64,000 bases of DNA, from NCBI RefSeq assembly GCF_900100945.1, contig NZ_FNCG01000020.1:1-64000 (forward strand), in the 5' to 3' direction. Positions 8,318 through 16,982 of the stretch are shown here, in pieces. The notes below the pieces were generated by a model that was not told the DNA's origin, did no database searches, and worked only from the letters and a program-made list of their open reading frames with translations. Position numbers and translations under genes: made by a program. Position 1 is the stretch's first letter; every line of letters begins with the position of its first letter. This stretch comes from Mucilaginibacter gossypii (lineage in GTDB: Bacteria; Bacteroidota; Bacteroidia; Sphingobacteriales; Sphingobacteriaceae).

Positions 8318-9099
8318 TCCAGCCATTAGCATACATCCATCCACAGGCCAAAATTGCCGATAACGTGGTAATTGAACCATTCGTTACCATCCATAAGGAT
8401 GTTGAAATTGGCGAAGGTACCTGGATCGGCTCCAACTCCGTAATTATGGATGGCGCCCGCATAGGTAAAAATTGCCGGATATTCCCCGGCGCGGTTGTAT
8501 CCGCCCCGCCGCAGGATTTAAAATATAAAGGCGAGCAAAGCACCGTAACCATTGGCGACAACACCACTATACGTGAGTGTGTTACCCTTAACCGCGGTAC
8601 CGCCCTTGATAAAAATACCACCACCATTGGCAGCAACTGCCTGCTGATGGCTTATGTACACGTAGCGCATGATTGTGTTATTGGCGATAACGTAATTGTT
8701 GCCAACGCCGTGCAATTGGCAGGCCACATTACGGTTTATGATTACGCTTTCATCGGCGGCTCATCTGCCGTGCACCAGTTTGTTGAAATCGGCGCGCATA
8801 GCATGATCTCGGGCGGTTCATTGGTACGTAAAGACGTTCCCCCGTTTACCAAGGCTGGTCGCGAACCGCTATCATATGTAGGTATCAACTCTGTAGGCTT
8901 GCGCCGCAGGGGATTTTCGGCTGCTACAATAGCCGAAATCCAGGAGATCTACCGGATCATATTCCTCAAAAAATATAATGTAACCAAAGCGCTTGATATC
9001 ATCGAGGCCGAGTTTACCCCCAGTGTAGAACGCGATGAGATCATCAACTTCCTGCAAAACTCACAACGCGGTATCATGAAAGGGTTTGGGAATACCTAA
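8314..9099 (+). CDS. lpxA: UDP-N-acetylglucosamine O-acyltransferase
   Basis: A 261-residue protein of usual LpxA length. It attaches the 3-O-hydroxyacyl chain to UDP-GlcNAc in the first lipid A step. A left-handed beta-helix of hexapeptide repeats (about 5-185) is followed by a helical C-terminal domain. Catalytic-type His119 is in VHVAHDCVIGD, and the acyl-chain region IGGSSAVHQF is present. It is the third gene of the lipid A operon, overlaps lpxC/fabZ by four bases and is followed by a 28-bp perfect inverted repeat. Confidence 0.97.
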   Translation: MIQPLAYIHPQAKIADNVVIEPFVTIHKDVEIGEGTWIGSNSVIMDGARIGKNCRIFPGAVVSAPPQDLKYKGEQSTVTIGDNTTIRECVTLNRGTALDKNTTTIGSNCLLMAYVHVAHDCVIGDNVIVANAVQLAGHITVYDYAFIGGSSAVHQFVEIGAHSMISGGSLVRKDVPPFTKAGREPLSYVGINSVGLRRRGFSAATIAEIQEIYRIIFLKKYNVTKALDIIEAEFTPSVERDEIINFLQNSQRGIMKGFGNT

Positions 9100-9108
9100 A
9101 TGGCTGGA

Positions 9109-9215
9109 AGTCCATGGTCCATAGTCGATAGTCCATGGATTTCCGAAACAATTGCCGTGGCCCTGCATTCATTAACGCAAAACGGCTATGGACTATCGAC
9201 TATGGACCATGGACT
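9109..9215. repeat. Inverted repeat with perfect 28-bp arms (family D)
   Basis: The arms 9109-9136 and 9188-9215 are perfect reverse complements over 28 bases, containing the words gtccatggtcc and tggactatcgac. The 51-base middle has no coding character. It sits between lpxA and the ABC ATPase gene. Further tggactat-like words follow on the right up to 9230. Confidence 0.9.
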
Positions 9216-9235
9216 ATTGACTATCGACTAAAAAA

Positions 9236-9856
9236 ATGACCATCACCCTCAAAGACATCGGCCGCCGCTTTAACCGCGACTGGATTTTCAGGGGAGTGGA
9301 TTATACCTTTACTTCCGGCGAGTCATATGCTATCCTTGGCCCAAACGGTTCCGGGAAATCAACCTTACTGCAGGTTTTAAATGGGAGCCTTTCGCCTTCT
9401 ACAGGTAAAATTGAATTTGCTAACGAAGGAAAACCGGTTGAAATAGATACCGTTTTTACTCATTTAAGCCTGGCTGCTCCCTATCTTGAGCTGATAGAAG
9501 AGTTTACCATGAGCGAGATGGTCGACTTTCATTTTAAATTTAAAAGCTTTAAACCGGGTATAGATAAAGAAACGGTTATCGCGCTGCTTAACCTCCCTAA
9601 AAGTGCCAATAAGCTTATCAAATACTTTTCATCGGGCATGAAACAGCGCCTTAAGCTGGCCCTTGCTTTTTGTGCAGATACGCCCATGCTTATGCTCGAT
9701 GAGCCCACCTCCAACCTCGATACTCAGGGCGTTGATTGGTACCTAAGCCTCGTACAACAATTCGCCGAAGGCCGGCTTACCATAGTATGCTCCAATCAGG
9801 AGCATGAGTATGGCTTCTGTAATCACAGGTTAAGCATTGTGGATTATAAAAGTTAG
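9236..9856 (+). CDS. ABC transporter ATP-binding protein
   Basis: A 206-residue single nucleotide-binding domain. Walker A GPNGSGKST is at 35-43, the signature is YFSSGMKQRLKLA (SSGMKQ variant of LSGGQ) and Walker B is MLMLDEPTSNLD. The C-terminal SNQEHEYGFCNHRLSI holds the His-switch region. No permease gene is adjacent, so it may pair with a distant membrane subunit or serve as a stand-alone ATPase. Its substrate is not apparent. It lies between the lipid A operon and efp on the same strand but is separated from both by repeats. Confidence 0.88.
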   Translation: MTITLKDIGRRFNRDWIFRGVDYTFTSGESYAILGPNGSGKSTLLQVLNGSLSPSTGKIEFANEGKPVEIDTVFTHLSLAAPYLELIEEFTMSEMVDFHFKFKSFKPGIDKETVIALLNLPKSANKLIKYFSSGMKQRLKLALAFCADTPMLMLDEPTSNLDTQGVDWYLSLVQQFAEGRLTIVCSNQEHEYGFCNHRLSIVDYKS

Positions 9857-10046
9857 ATGTGAGACGTTAGATTTGAGATTTGAGACAATGCAAATCGGAT
9901 ATCTATTCATAGATATTGTGAATGTACAAAGGATTGAAAAAGCTCAAATCTCACGTCTGATATCTCATATCTGTTTTATACATAACCCTTTAAATGTGGC
10001 TGCAGAGTAGAAAATCTCAAATCTAACGTCTCAAATCTCAAATCAA
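9857..10046. repeat. Cluster of inverted gatttgaga / tctcaaatc repeats (family E)
   Basis: gagacgttagatttgagatt on the left is mirrored by ctcaaatctaacgtctcaaa on the right, with a third related arm, ctcaaatctcacgtctgat, in the middle. Related words (tagatgtgagatattagatg) recur near 44126. The cluster fills the gap between the ABC ATPase and the efp promoter. Confidence 0.75.
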
Positions 10047-10051
10047 ATTCC

Positions 10052-10059
10052 TAAGTTTG
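10052..10059 (+). promoter_or_regulatory. -7 element of efp
   Basis: TAAGTTTG matches TAnnTTTG exactly and lies 18 bases before the efp start codon. A -33 TTG is not evident; the upstream sequence is repeat family E. Confidence 0.5.
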
Positions 10060-10076
10060 CGCCTCAATATTATTTT

Positions 10077-10640
10077 ATGGCTAAGGCATCAGATGTTAAA
10101 AATGGAAATGTACTTCGCTTCAACGGCGAATTAGTTCAGGTTGAGGAGTTTTTACACCGTACCCCGGGCAACTTACGCGCGTTTTACCAGGCCCGTATGC
10201 GCAACGTTAAATCAGGTAAACTGGTTGAATACCGTTTCCGTACCGATGAAGAGGTTGACATAGCCCGCGTTGAAACCAATGATTATCAATACCTGTATGA
10301 CGAAGGTGATTCATTAGTAGTAATGGACAACACTACATACGATCAGCATAACGTACCAAAGGCATTATTTGGCCCGGCAGTTAAATTTTTGAAAGAAGGC
10401 ATGAACGTAATTGTTGCCTTCGAAAGCGACGAGCCCATCATGGGTTCTATACCGGGCTCGGCCGAGCTGGAAATCACTTACACCGAGCCAGCCGTTAAAG
10501 GTGATACTTCAAGCGGTGCTTTGAAAAATGCCACCGTTGAAACCGGCGCGGAGATCCGTGTACCGTTATTCATCAACATTGGCGATAAAGTTAAAGTTGA
10601 TACCGCTACCGGCGCTTACGTTGAGCGTGTAAAAGGTTAA
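10077..10640 (+). CDS. efp: Translation elongation factor P
   Basis: A 187-residue, full-length EF-P with the usual three beta-domains. It binds between the ribosomal P and E sites and relieves stalling at consecutive prolines. The N-terminal KOW-like domain holds the tip loop HRTPGNLRAF (27-36). The position that is a modified Lys in E. coli (PGKGQAF) reads Asn32. The C-terminus has TYTEPAVKGDTSSG and the closing GDKVKVDTATGAYVERVKG. It is transcribed alone and followed by a strong bidirectional terminator. Confidence 0.97.
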   Translation: MAKASDVKNGNVLRFNGELVQVEEFLHRTPGNLRAFYQARMRNVKSGKLVEYRFRTDEEVDIARVETNDYQYLYDEGDSLVVMDNTTYDQHNVPKALFGPAVKFLKEGMNVIVAFESDEPIMGSIPGSAELEITYTEPAVKGDTSSGALKNATVETGAEIRVPLFINIGDKVKVDTATGAYVERVKG

Positions 10641-10673
10641 TCCACCGGCCCTCAAAGGGTAGGAAACAGATAT

Positions 10674-10717
10674 AAACCAGGAAGAGGTTTCGTTTTCACG
10701 AAACCTCTTCCTGGTTT
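10674..10717. terminator. Strong bidirectional intrinsic terminator between efp and dacB
   Basis: A perfect 19-bp stem (10674-10692 with 10699-10717) with a six-base loop ttttca; the arms contain ccaggaagaggtttcg. A-rich and T-rich flanks allow it to act for both convergent genes. Confidence 0.88.
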
Positions 10718-10762
10718 TAGCCCCGCTCATGTCGTACTTGTTTCGGGATCATTATAGAGGGA

Positions 10763-12109
10763 TTAAAACTTATCATGTATATACGTCATTATCCTAACCA
10801 TCTCATCTCTTACTTCGCGGGTTGGCCGGGTAAAATTATTGTTCATGAATGCAAAAGCCAGGCGTTTGCCTTTGCGGGTAACTATGTAGCCGCTTTGGTT
10901 ATGATTGTTGCTTAACGATCCGGTTTTTGCCCAAACAAAAGGATGCCCGTTATCGGTTTTATAGGCGCTTTTAATTGTACCCGCTACGCCGCCTATCGGC
11001 ATCATGCTATGTAACAGGTTTTCATCTTTCACCTCGTCCTGAATTTTGAGCAGCAGGGCTACAAGGTCTCTGGGGGTAAACAAATTATACCGCGACAATC
11101 CCGAGCCATCAACCCATTGCGGCACATCGGGCAAGTCATTCAAAAAATGTGTTTTTGAGTAATTGATCACCGAATCAGTACTGAGGGTATTAAACTTTAC
11201 CGACGAGCACACCAGCAGCAATTGTTCGGCAATAAAATTATCGCTCGGCTGCAGCATCCGCCGGTAAACGGAATCGGCATTGGTATTATAAATAACCCGC
11301 GCATCCGCAGCCATTGGTTCCTGCAATAAGGACACCTGCTTTTTGAGTGTATCCTGCAGCAGGGCCATGGTAAGCTGCAGGCTTGTTTTCCATGGGATTT
11401 CCTGTTTATAATTTGGGGGGATCACCCCGGCAGGGTACACAAAGTTATTGCTGATAAAATCGCGCTTAACTTTAAACTGTGCCGGGCGATAATTAATATC
11501 GGCATTTAAAAACCGTTTTAGATATTGGGGCCTTACCTGCATGTTACCGTCATTATCTGCGTAAAGCCGGGCAACGTTATCTTCAATAGGCAGGGCGGTT
11601 ATTTCGGCCTGATAATAATCATTGTAATCGTCCCAGCCCCATCCTGCACCAAAAAACTCACCTGTATAGTTACCGGGCGAATAAAAAAGGTGTTTACTGC
11701 TACTCTTCAAAAAGTTAAGCCCATTTACTCCTTTCAAATCGCTGTGCAGGAAAGAAGGGTCGCCGGTACCCCAAAATATCAGCGAATCTCCGCGGGTTTG
11801 ATAACGCAATGCCGGGATAGAATCGCCAAGCATTTTCAAACAGGTGTAAAAAGTAAAAAGCTTGGTATTGGATGCCGGGGTAAAGTATTTATCGGCGTTT
11901 AATTCATATATCATTTTATGCTCGTCCAAATCATAAAGGGCGAAACCGGTAAAGTGATCATTAACAATCTGCGAATGCTTAAAAAGCTTTTTAACCTTTC
12001 GTTTTTTTATGGAATGGGCATAAACAATATCACGACAAAGGGATAAAACACAAACAATTAACAGAAATGAAATTGTTGACTTTCGCATAATAAAATAATT
12101 TTTTAACAA
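10763..12109 (-). CDS. dacB: D-alanyl-D-alanine carboxypeptidase/endopeptidase (PBP4 family)
   Basis: A 448-residue periplasmic penicillin-binding protein that trims or cleaves peptidoglycan cross-links. The catalytic triad motifs are SNTK (Ser80, Lys83), SDN in PSDNFIAEQLL, and KTG in WAKTGSLSN. A signal sequence covers about residues 8-31 (FLLIVCVLSLC...VYA). The Met at residue 8 (12088) may be the true start because it begins the typical MRKSTISFLL signal. It is convergent with efp and divergent from the aspartyl protease gene. Confidence 0.92.
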   Translation of the reverse strand: MLKNYFIMRKSTISFLLIVCVLSLCRDIVYAHSIKKRKVKKLFKHSQIVNDHFTGFALYDLDEHKMIYELNADKYFTPASNTKLFTFYTCLKMLGDSIPALRYQTRGDSLIFWGTGDPSFLHSDLKGVNGLNFLKSSSKHLFYSPGNYTGEFFGAGWGWDDYNDYYQAEITALPIEDNVARLYADNDGNMQVRPQYLKRFLNADINYRPAQFKVKRDFISNNFVYPAGVIPPNYKQEIPWKTSLQLTMALLQDTLKKQVSLLQEPMAADARVIYNTNADSVYRRMLQPSDNFIAEQLLLVCSSVKFNTLSTDSVINYSKTHFLNDLPDVPQWVDGSGLSRYNLFTPRDLVALLLKIQDEVKDENLLHSMMPIGGVAGTIKSAYKTDNGHPFVWAKTGSLSNNHNQSGYIVTRKGKRLAFAFMNNNFTRPTREVRDEMVRIMTYIHDKF

Positions 12110-12147
12110 ATAAATCTCGTAAATTTAATATACCAACTATAACCACT

Positions 12148-13398
12148 TTGTTACACAAGTTATATTATAAAATACGCCATCCGGGAGCATTGTGGCTGGC
12201 ATTTGTGTTAACATTTTGCCTTACAACCACAGCCCGGGCCCAGTACTTTGATCTTGATGTGCATAAAAAAAAGGTGAATATCCCGTTTAAACTGGAACGG
12301 AACCTGATGATCATTCAACTTAAGATCAACAACAAAGGGCCCTTTAACTTTATATTGGATACCGGCGTAGGTCTCATGATCATAACCGATCCTAAATTAG
12401 CCGATTCTATCAGTATTCCTAATAAACGTACATTAAAAATCCCGGGACTTGGCGAAGGGGAGGATTCTGAAGCTTATGTAACCTCAACCTTAGATGTTGC
12501 CATACCGGGACTGGTTAGCTATGATGTTGCGGCTGCCATATTAAAAAAAGATCTCTTTAACCTTTCGGGTTACGCAGGCATGCCCATTCATGGGTTACTG
12601 GGCTACGAGTTTTTTAACAACCTGGCCGTAAAGATCAGTTTCCAGGACAGCGTAGTTACCGTTTGCAGGCCCAAAGACCTCAAACCCTTCAGAAAAGCGA
12701 ATAAGATCCCCCTGTCTGTCGAAGACAGGAAAGCCTATGTGGATGCGCGGGTTATAATGCCAGGCATAGCACCCATTAATACAAAGCTGGTTGTTGACCT
12801 TGGCGCAGGGCACCCGGTATCAATTGAACGTTATATCAAAACCTATGGCCTTCCGCAAAAATTTATTGCTTCGGCCAACCTCGGCATTGGCTTAAACGGA
12901 CCAATAAACGGCTTTATAAGCCGGATGGACGAATTCAGTTTAGGTAAATTCAGGATGAAAAGAGTAATAGCTTCATTTCCTGATGATAGCAATAACCAAA
13001 TCAATCTGTCGGTGAAGCGCGATGGAAACCTTGGCGTTGGGATCTTAAAGCGATTTACCGTTATTCTTGATTATCCGGATAGTGCCATGTATTTAAAACC
13101 CGGCCCAACCTATAACGATCCGTTTGAGCATGACATGAGCGGCCTTGAGTATTATGCCGCAGGCGACCACCTCGACAAGATTGTTATCAGCCGCGTAGAG
13201 CCCGGTTCGGCAGCCGATGAAATTGGCCTTGAGCGCGACGACGAGATCATATCGGTAAATTTTAAACCCGTTTCAAAAATGAACCTCCAGGATATTGATG
13301 AAATACTCAAATCAAAGGATGATAGAAGCCTGCTGCTTGAGGTGTACCATGACAAACGGGTTGATAAAGTTGTACTGACATTAAAACGCAGGATATAA
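12148..13398 (+). CDS. Secreted aspartyl protease-like protein with PDZ domain
   Basis: A 416-residue protein with a TTG start and a signal segment at about residues 14-31. The first retropepsin-like half has FILDTGVG (Asp71-Thr-Gly). The second half has VVDLGAG, where the usual Asp-Thr/Ser-Gly reads Asp217-Leu-Gly. A C-terminal PDZ domain (about 325-416) includes VEPGSAADEIGLERDDEI. It resembles the aspartyl protease-PDZ proteins common in Bacteroidota; its substrate is unknown. It lies just upstream of the large zinc protease on the same strand, with a 96-base gap. Confidence 0.85.
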   Translation: MLHKLYYKIRHPGALWLAFVLTFCLTTTARAQYFDLDVHKKKVNIPFKLERNLMIIQLKINNKGPFNFILDTGVGLMIITDPKLADSISIPNKRTLKIPGLGEGEDSEAYVTSTLDVAIPGLVSYDVAAAILKKDLFNLSGYAGMPIHGLLGYEFFNNLAVKISFQDSVVTVCRPKDLKPFRKANKIPLSVEDRKAYVDARVIMPGIAPINTKLVVDLGAGHPVSIERYIKTYGLPQKFIASANLGIGLNGPINGFISRMDEFSLGKFRMKRVIASFPDDSNNQINLSVKRDGNLGVGILKRFTVILDYPDSAMYLKPGPTYNDPFEHDMSGLEYYAAGDHLDKIVISRVEPGSAADEIGLERDDEIISVNFKPVSKMNLQDIDEILKSKDDRSLLLEVYHDKRVDKVVLTLKRRI

Positions 13399-13494
13399 TT
13401 AGTAATACCTGTAAAATTATTATTGATAAAACACTTTGCAGCTAAAAAAAACCTGTTTTTTATATAAGTTTACGGTTTAAACTATTTTTAATAA

Positions 13495-16137
13495 ATGAAA
13501 AAACATCCGTTGCCGGGTATTTATTTACGCGGCTCAGTATTGGCACTTGCGGTTTTGGCGGGCTCTTGCGCTGCCAGGAAGCAAGCTGCAAACCCAAGCC
13601 TTACCCTAAAAACCATTACCACACCAGGCGGAACCGTTGCGACAGCAACAACCGGAACCCCCAAAAAGGAAGGTATTAAAAAGTTTAGCGACCTTATTCC
13701 CGCTAAAACAAAGGCTGATAGCGGCCTTTTTAATACTTATAAAGTTGATGGCAAATATTACTACGAAATACCCGATTCATTAATTAACCGCGAAATGCTG
13801 GTGGTTACCCGTTTTGTAAAAACACCGGGCGGCCTCAAAACATTTGGCCAGCAATATGGCGGCGAAGAAATTAACAACCAGGTTTGGAAATGGGAAAAGC
13901 ACGATAAGCAGGTATTTATCCGGGTGCCCAGCTATTCGTTACGTGCCGATAGCACCAGCGATATGTACCAATCGGTTAAAAACTCAAACCTTGATGCTAT
14001 ACTGGCCTCCTTTGAGGTAAAAGCCTTTAACAAAGACACTACCGGCGTTTTAATTGATGTTACAGATTTTTACAATGGCGATATTGCCGCTATTGGTTTA
14101 TCTGATGATATCAAAAAGGCTTATAAAACCATGGGGGTTGATAACTCTCGTTCCTATATCGACACCATTAAAAGCTTCCCGATAAATATTGAGGCGCGCA
14201 CACTAAAAACCTACCGCGCCGGCGAGTCGCCAACTGACAACAGTAATGCAGCCATTACATTTGAGTTGAACACCTCCATGCTTTTACTGCCCAAAGTCCC
14301 GATGAAAGCCCGGATTATGGACCCGCGCGTGGGCTTTTTTGGCCAGCGCCAAACAGATTATGGCACCAATGCTCAAAAAGCCTTAGTAACAGCCTATATT
14401 CACCGCTGGAGGTTAGAGCCTAAAGACCCCATTGCTTATGCCAAAGGCGAGCTGGTTGAACCCAAAAAGCAAATTGTGTTTTATATTGATCCGGCTACAC
14501 CTAAAAAGTGGGTAACTTATTTAATACAGGGCGTAAACGACTGGCAAAAAGCGTTTGAAGCTGCCGGTTTTAAAAATGCCATAACCGCTAAAGAAGCCCC
14601 AACGGCAAAACAGGACCCACAATTTAGCACCGAAGATGCCCGCTACAGCGTGATCAGGTATTTTGCATCGGATGTAGAAAACGCTTATGGCCCCCACGTG
14701 GCCGATCCGCGCAGCGGCGAGATCCTGGAAAGCCATGTTGGCTGGTACCACAACGTGATGCAGCTATTGCGCGATTGGTACCTGATCCAAACAGCAGCGG
14801 TAAACCCCAAAGCCCGCCACGCACAATTTGCTGACGATCAAATGGGCGAGCTGATCCGTTTCGTATCATCGCATGAAGTTGGTCATACTTTAGGTTTGCC
14901 ACACAACTTTGGCTCAAGCTACGCTTACCCTGTTGATTCACTACGCTCAAAAACCTTCACCGATACACATGGTACCGCACCTTCCATTATGGATTATGCC
15001 CGCTTTAACTACATAGCCCAACCCGGCGATGGCGTTACGCACCTGTATCCGCAAATTGGCGAGTACGATAACTGGGCGATAAAATGGGGTTATACCTGGT
15101 TCGCGGGCAATAAAACGCCGGAGCAGGAAAAGGAAACATTAGCCGTGTGGACCAACAAGAATGCCGGCAACCCGGTTTATTATTTCGGCCGCCAGGGCAC
15201 CACTATCGATCCCCGCCTGCAAAATGAAGATTTGGGTGATAATGCCATGAAGGCCAGCGCCTATGGTATTGCCAACCTGAAACGGATTTTGCCAAACCTC
15301 GAAAAATGGTCGTACAAAAAAGATGAGGACTATGCCGATCTTAATGAATTATATAATGAAGTTTTAGGTCAGTATTACCGTTACATGGGGCATGTTACCA
15401 CCAACATTGGCGGCATGAACGAAAACTTTAAAACATATGATCAAAAAGGTGCGGTTTATGATTTTGTGAACAAAGAACGCCAGCGCGAAGCCGCTTTGTT
15501 TTTAAACCAGCAATTATACACAACCCCGTTATGGCTAATTAACAAAGCCGAATTGGCTAAGTTTGATAACGGTGTTATGATAAACCGTATTAAAGCCATG
15601 CAGGTTTCATTGCTAGGCAATGAGTTAAACCCTTCAAGGCTGGCGCGGATGTATGACAATGAGGCCAAAAACGGCGCTAATGCCTATACCGTTGCGCAGT
15701 TATTAACCGATTTACATACAGGCATATTCGGCACAACCAAACCCGACGGCTATCAGCGCAACCTGCAAAGGGGCTATATCGAAAACCTGAAGAACCTGTT
15801 AAATACAGATGCAAGCTTCGCGTTCCCTGGTGTATCAAGTGCGCAGCTGGCAAGCTGGGGCTTTACTCCAATCAACATCGCATTGTCTGACATCAGGCCC
15901 ATGGTACGTGCCGAATTAAAGAAAATTGATACCGGCCTGCCAAAAGGCGGCGATGCAATAACCGCAGCTCATTATGCCGACCTTCACCTCAGGATAAAGG
16001 AAGCCCTTAATCCAACAAGGCCGGTTGTAAATATTGCAGGGGGAATGATTAGGGGTATAAACACCCCCAACCAGGATATACTGAATGAAAAAACAGGAAG
16101 TATGAACTGCTGGCCACGCACCAATGTTGAAAACTAA
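13495..16137 (+). CDS. Zinc-dependent metalloprotease lipoprotein (DUF5117/DUF5118 type)
   Basis: An 880-residue protein, typical length for these large Bacteroidota metzincin-like proteases. The lipobox LAGSC puts the acylated Cys at residue 25, so it is membrane-anchored. The zinc site HEVGHTLGLPH starts at His460, and the Met-turn candidate SIMDYARFNY follows about 35 residues later. The N-terminal region matches the DUF5118/DUF5117 layout (KKFSDLIPAKTK, LFNTYKVDGKYYYEIPD). The substrate is unknown. It is preceded by the PDZ aspartyl protease gene and ends at an intrinsic terminator. Confidence 0.9.
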   Translation: MKKHPLPGIYLRGSVLALAVLAGSCAARKQAANPSLTLKTITTPGGTVATATTGTPKKEGIKKFSDLIPAKTKADSGLFNTYKVDGKYYYEIPDSLINREMLVVTRFVKTPGGLKTFGQQYGGEEINNQVWKWEKHDKQVFIRVPSYSLRADSTSDMYQSVKNSNLDAILASFEVKAFNKDTTGVLIDVTDFYNGDIAAIGLSDDIKKAYKTMGVDNSRSYIDTIKSFPINIEARTLKTYRAGESPTDNSNAAITFELNTSMLLLPKVPMKARIMDPRVGFFGQRQTDYGTNAQKALVTAYIHRWRLEPKDPIAYAKGELVEPKKQIVFYIDPATPKKWVTYLIQGVNDWQKAFEAAGFKNAITAKEAPTAKQDPQFSTEDARYSVIRYFASDVENAYGPHVADPRSGEILESHVGWYHNVMQLLRDWYLIQTAAVNPKARHAQFADDQMGELIRFVSSHEVGHTLGLPHNFGSSYAYPVDSLRSKTFTDTHGTAPSIMDYARFNYIAQPGDGVTHLYPQIGEYDNWAIKWGYTWFAGNKTPEQEKETLAVWTNKNAGNPVYYFGRQGTTIDPRLQNEDLGDNAMKASAYGIANLKRILPNLEKWSYKKDEDYADLNELYNEVLGQYYRYMGHVTTNIGGMNENFKTYDQKGAVYDFVNKERQREAALFLNQQLYTTPLWLINKAELAKFDNGVMINRIKAMQVSLLGNELNPSRLARMYDNEAKNGANAYTVAQLLTDLHTGIFGTTKPDGYQRNLQRGYIENLKNLLNTDASFAFPGVSSAQLASWGFTPINIALSDIRPMVRAELKKIDTGLPKGGDAITAAHYADLHLRIKEALNPTRPVVNIAGGMIRGINTPNQDILNEKTGSMNCWPRTNVEN

Positions 16138-16165
16138 TCTGGCACACCCCTTAAAAATCCTTCTT

Positions 16166-16198
16166 AAAATCCTGCCCTATTTGTAGGGTGGGATTTTT
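16166..16198 (+). terminator. Intrinsic terminator of the zinc protease gene
   Basis: A 14-pair stem including G-U pairs (aaaatcctgcccta with tagggtgggatttt) closes a tttg loop and is followed by a T-rich tract. It starts 29 bases after the stop codon. Confidence 0.8.
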
Positions 16199-16272
16199 AT
16201 TTTATGGATTTATTTAAACAAAACGCTGATGACTTAAAACAATTATAAGGCAGGGTGTGAAAAGCCCTTTGC

Positions 16273-16545
16273 CTATTTAAGCTGGCTTATATTTTCAAAG
16301 AAAGCAACCTGCAAATCAAGCAGCGACTTCACGTTTATTTTTTCGCCGTAAGCATCAAAACATAAAAATTTTGTTAACTCGGGCCTGTTTTTCTTCGATT
16401 TTTCGAAAAAATTAAAGGTTTCAAAAAAATAATGGTTGGTTGTAACATGGCTTTTACTATTTGTTTGCGATGTATTCAGCCTAAAACCGATCGTATCGAT
16501 CCATTTGTGCACTTTTGAATGCAGCGAGTTTCCAATATTGTTCAT
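16273..16545 (-). CDS. Small hypothetical protein
   Basis: A 90-residue open frame, soluble, rich in Lys, Asn and Phe, without signal peptide or membrane segment. No family is recognised. Its A+T-rich sequence is unlike the flanking genes, which may mean recent acquisition or a spurious frame. It is isolated between two terminators of plus-strand transcripts. No convincing promoter element was seen. Confidence 0.45.
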   Translation of the reverse strand: MNNIGNSLHSKVHKWIDTIGFRLNTSQTNSKSHVTTNHYFFETFNFFEKSKKNRPELTKFLCFDAYGEKINVKSLLDLQVAFFENISQLK

Positions 16546-16982
16546 AGGTTAATGTTTGGTTTAAGTATAACGAAATTTCATGCCACAATGTTACTATCAT
16601 ATAAATTCATTTTAAACAATAGTTTATTTCTTGTGTGGATTATTAACGCATCAATAGCATTATTTGGTATTTGCTGCAACAAATATTGAAACTAATTATT
16701 CACATATTCGTAATAAACCTAAAAACATCCAAACGTAGCTCATTGAGCACTCCCCGCCGCTTATAATTGACTGACTGATCTTTATAACAACCACAAGGCC
16801 GGAGACCCCGGCCTTTTTTGCGTAATAATTTGTAACAATAATATGATTGATAAGCAATTACAGGCCTAATGTGTAACAATAATATATTGATTAGGCTTTT
16901 AGCAAATTTTAAGTTGAACATTTGCAGTTCAATTGCGTCTATATACACACAAAAACAATAATTGCACGCCGAAAAAACGTTT
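16546..16982. other. Intergenic region with an orphan terminator
   Basis: No coding frame of substance is visible here. The notable feature is a plus-strand terminator at 16795-16819 with no plus-strand gene upstream back to 16137, where that gene already has its own terminator. The rest is A+T-rich and leads into the barrel gene. Confidence 0.5.
16795..16819 (+). terminator. Orphan intrinsic terminator
   Basis: aaggccgg pairs with ccggcctt around a five-base loop and is followed by six Ts. It can function only in the plus direction. No gene it would serve is visible, so a short RNA transcript starting after about 16550 is possible. Confidence 0.7.
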
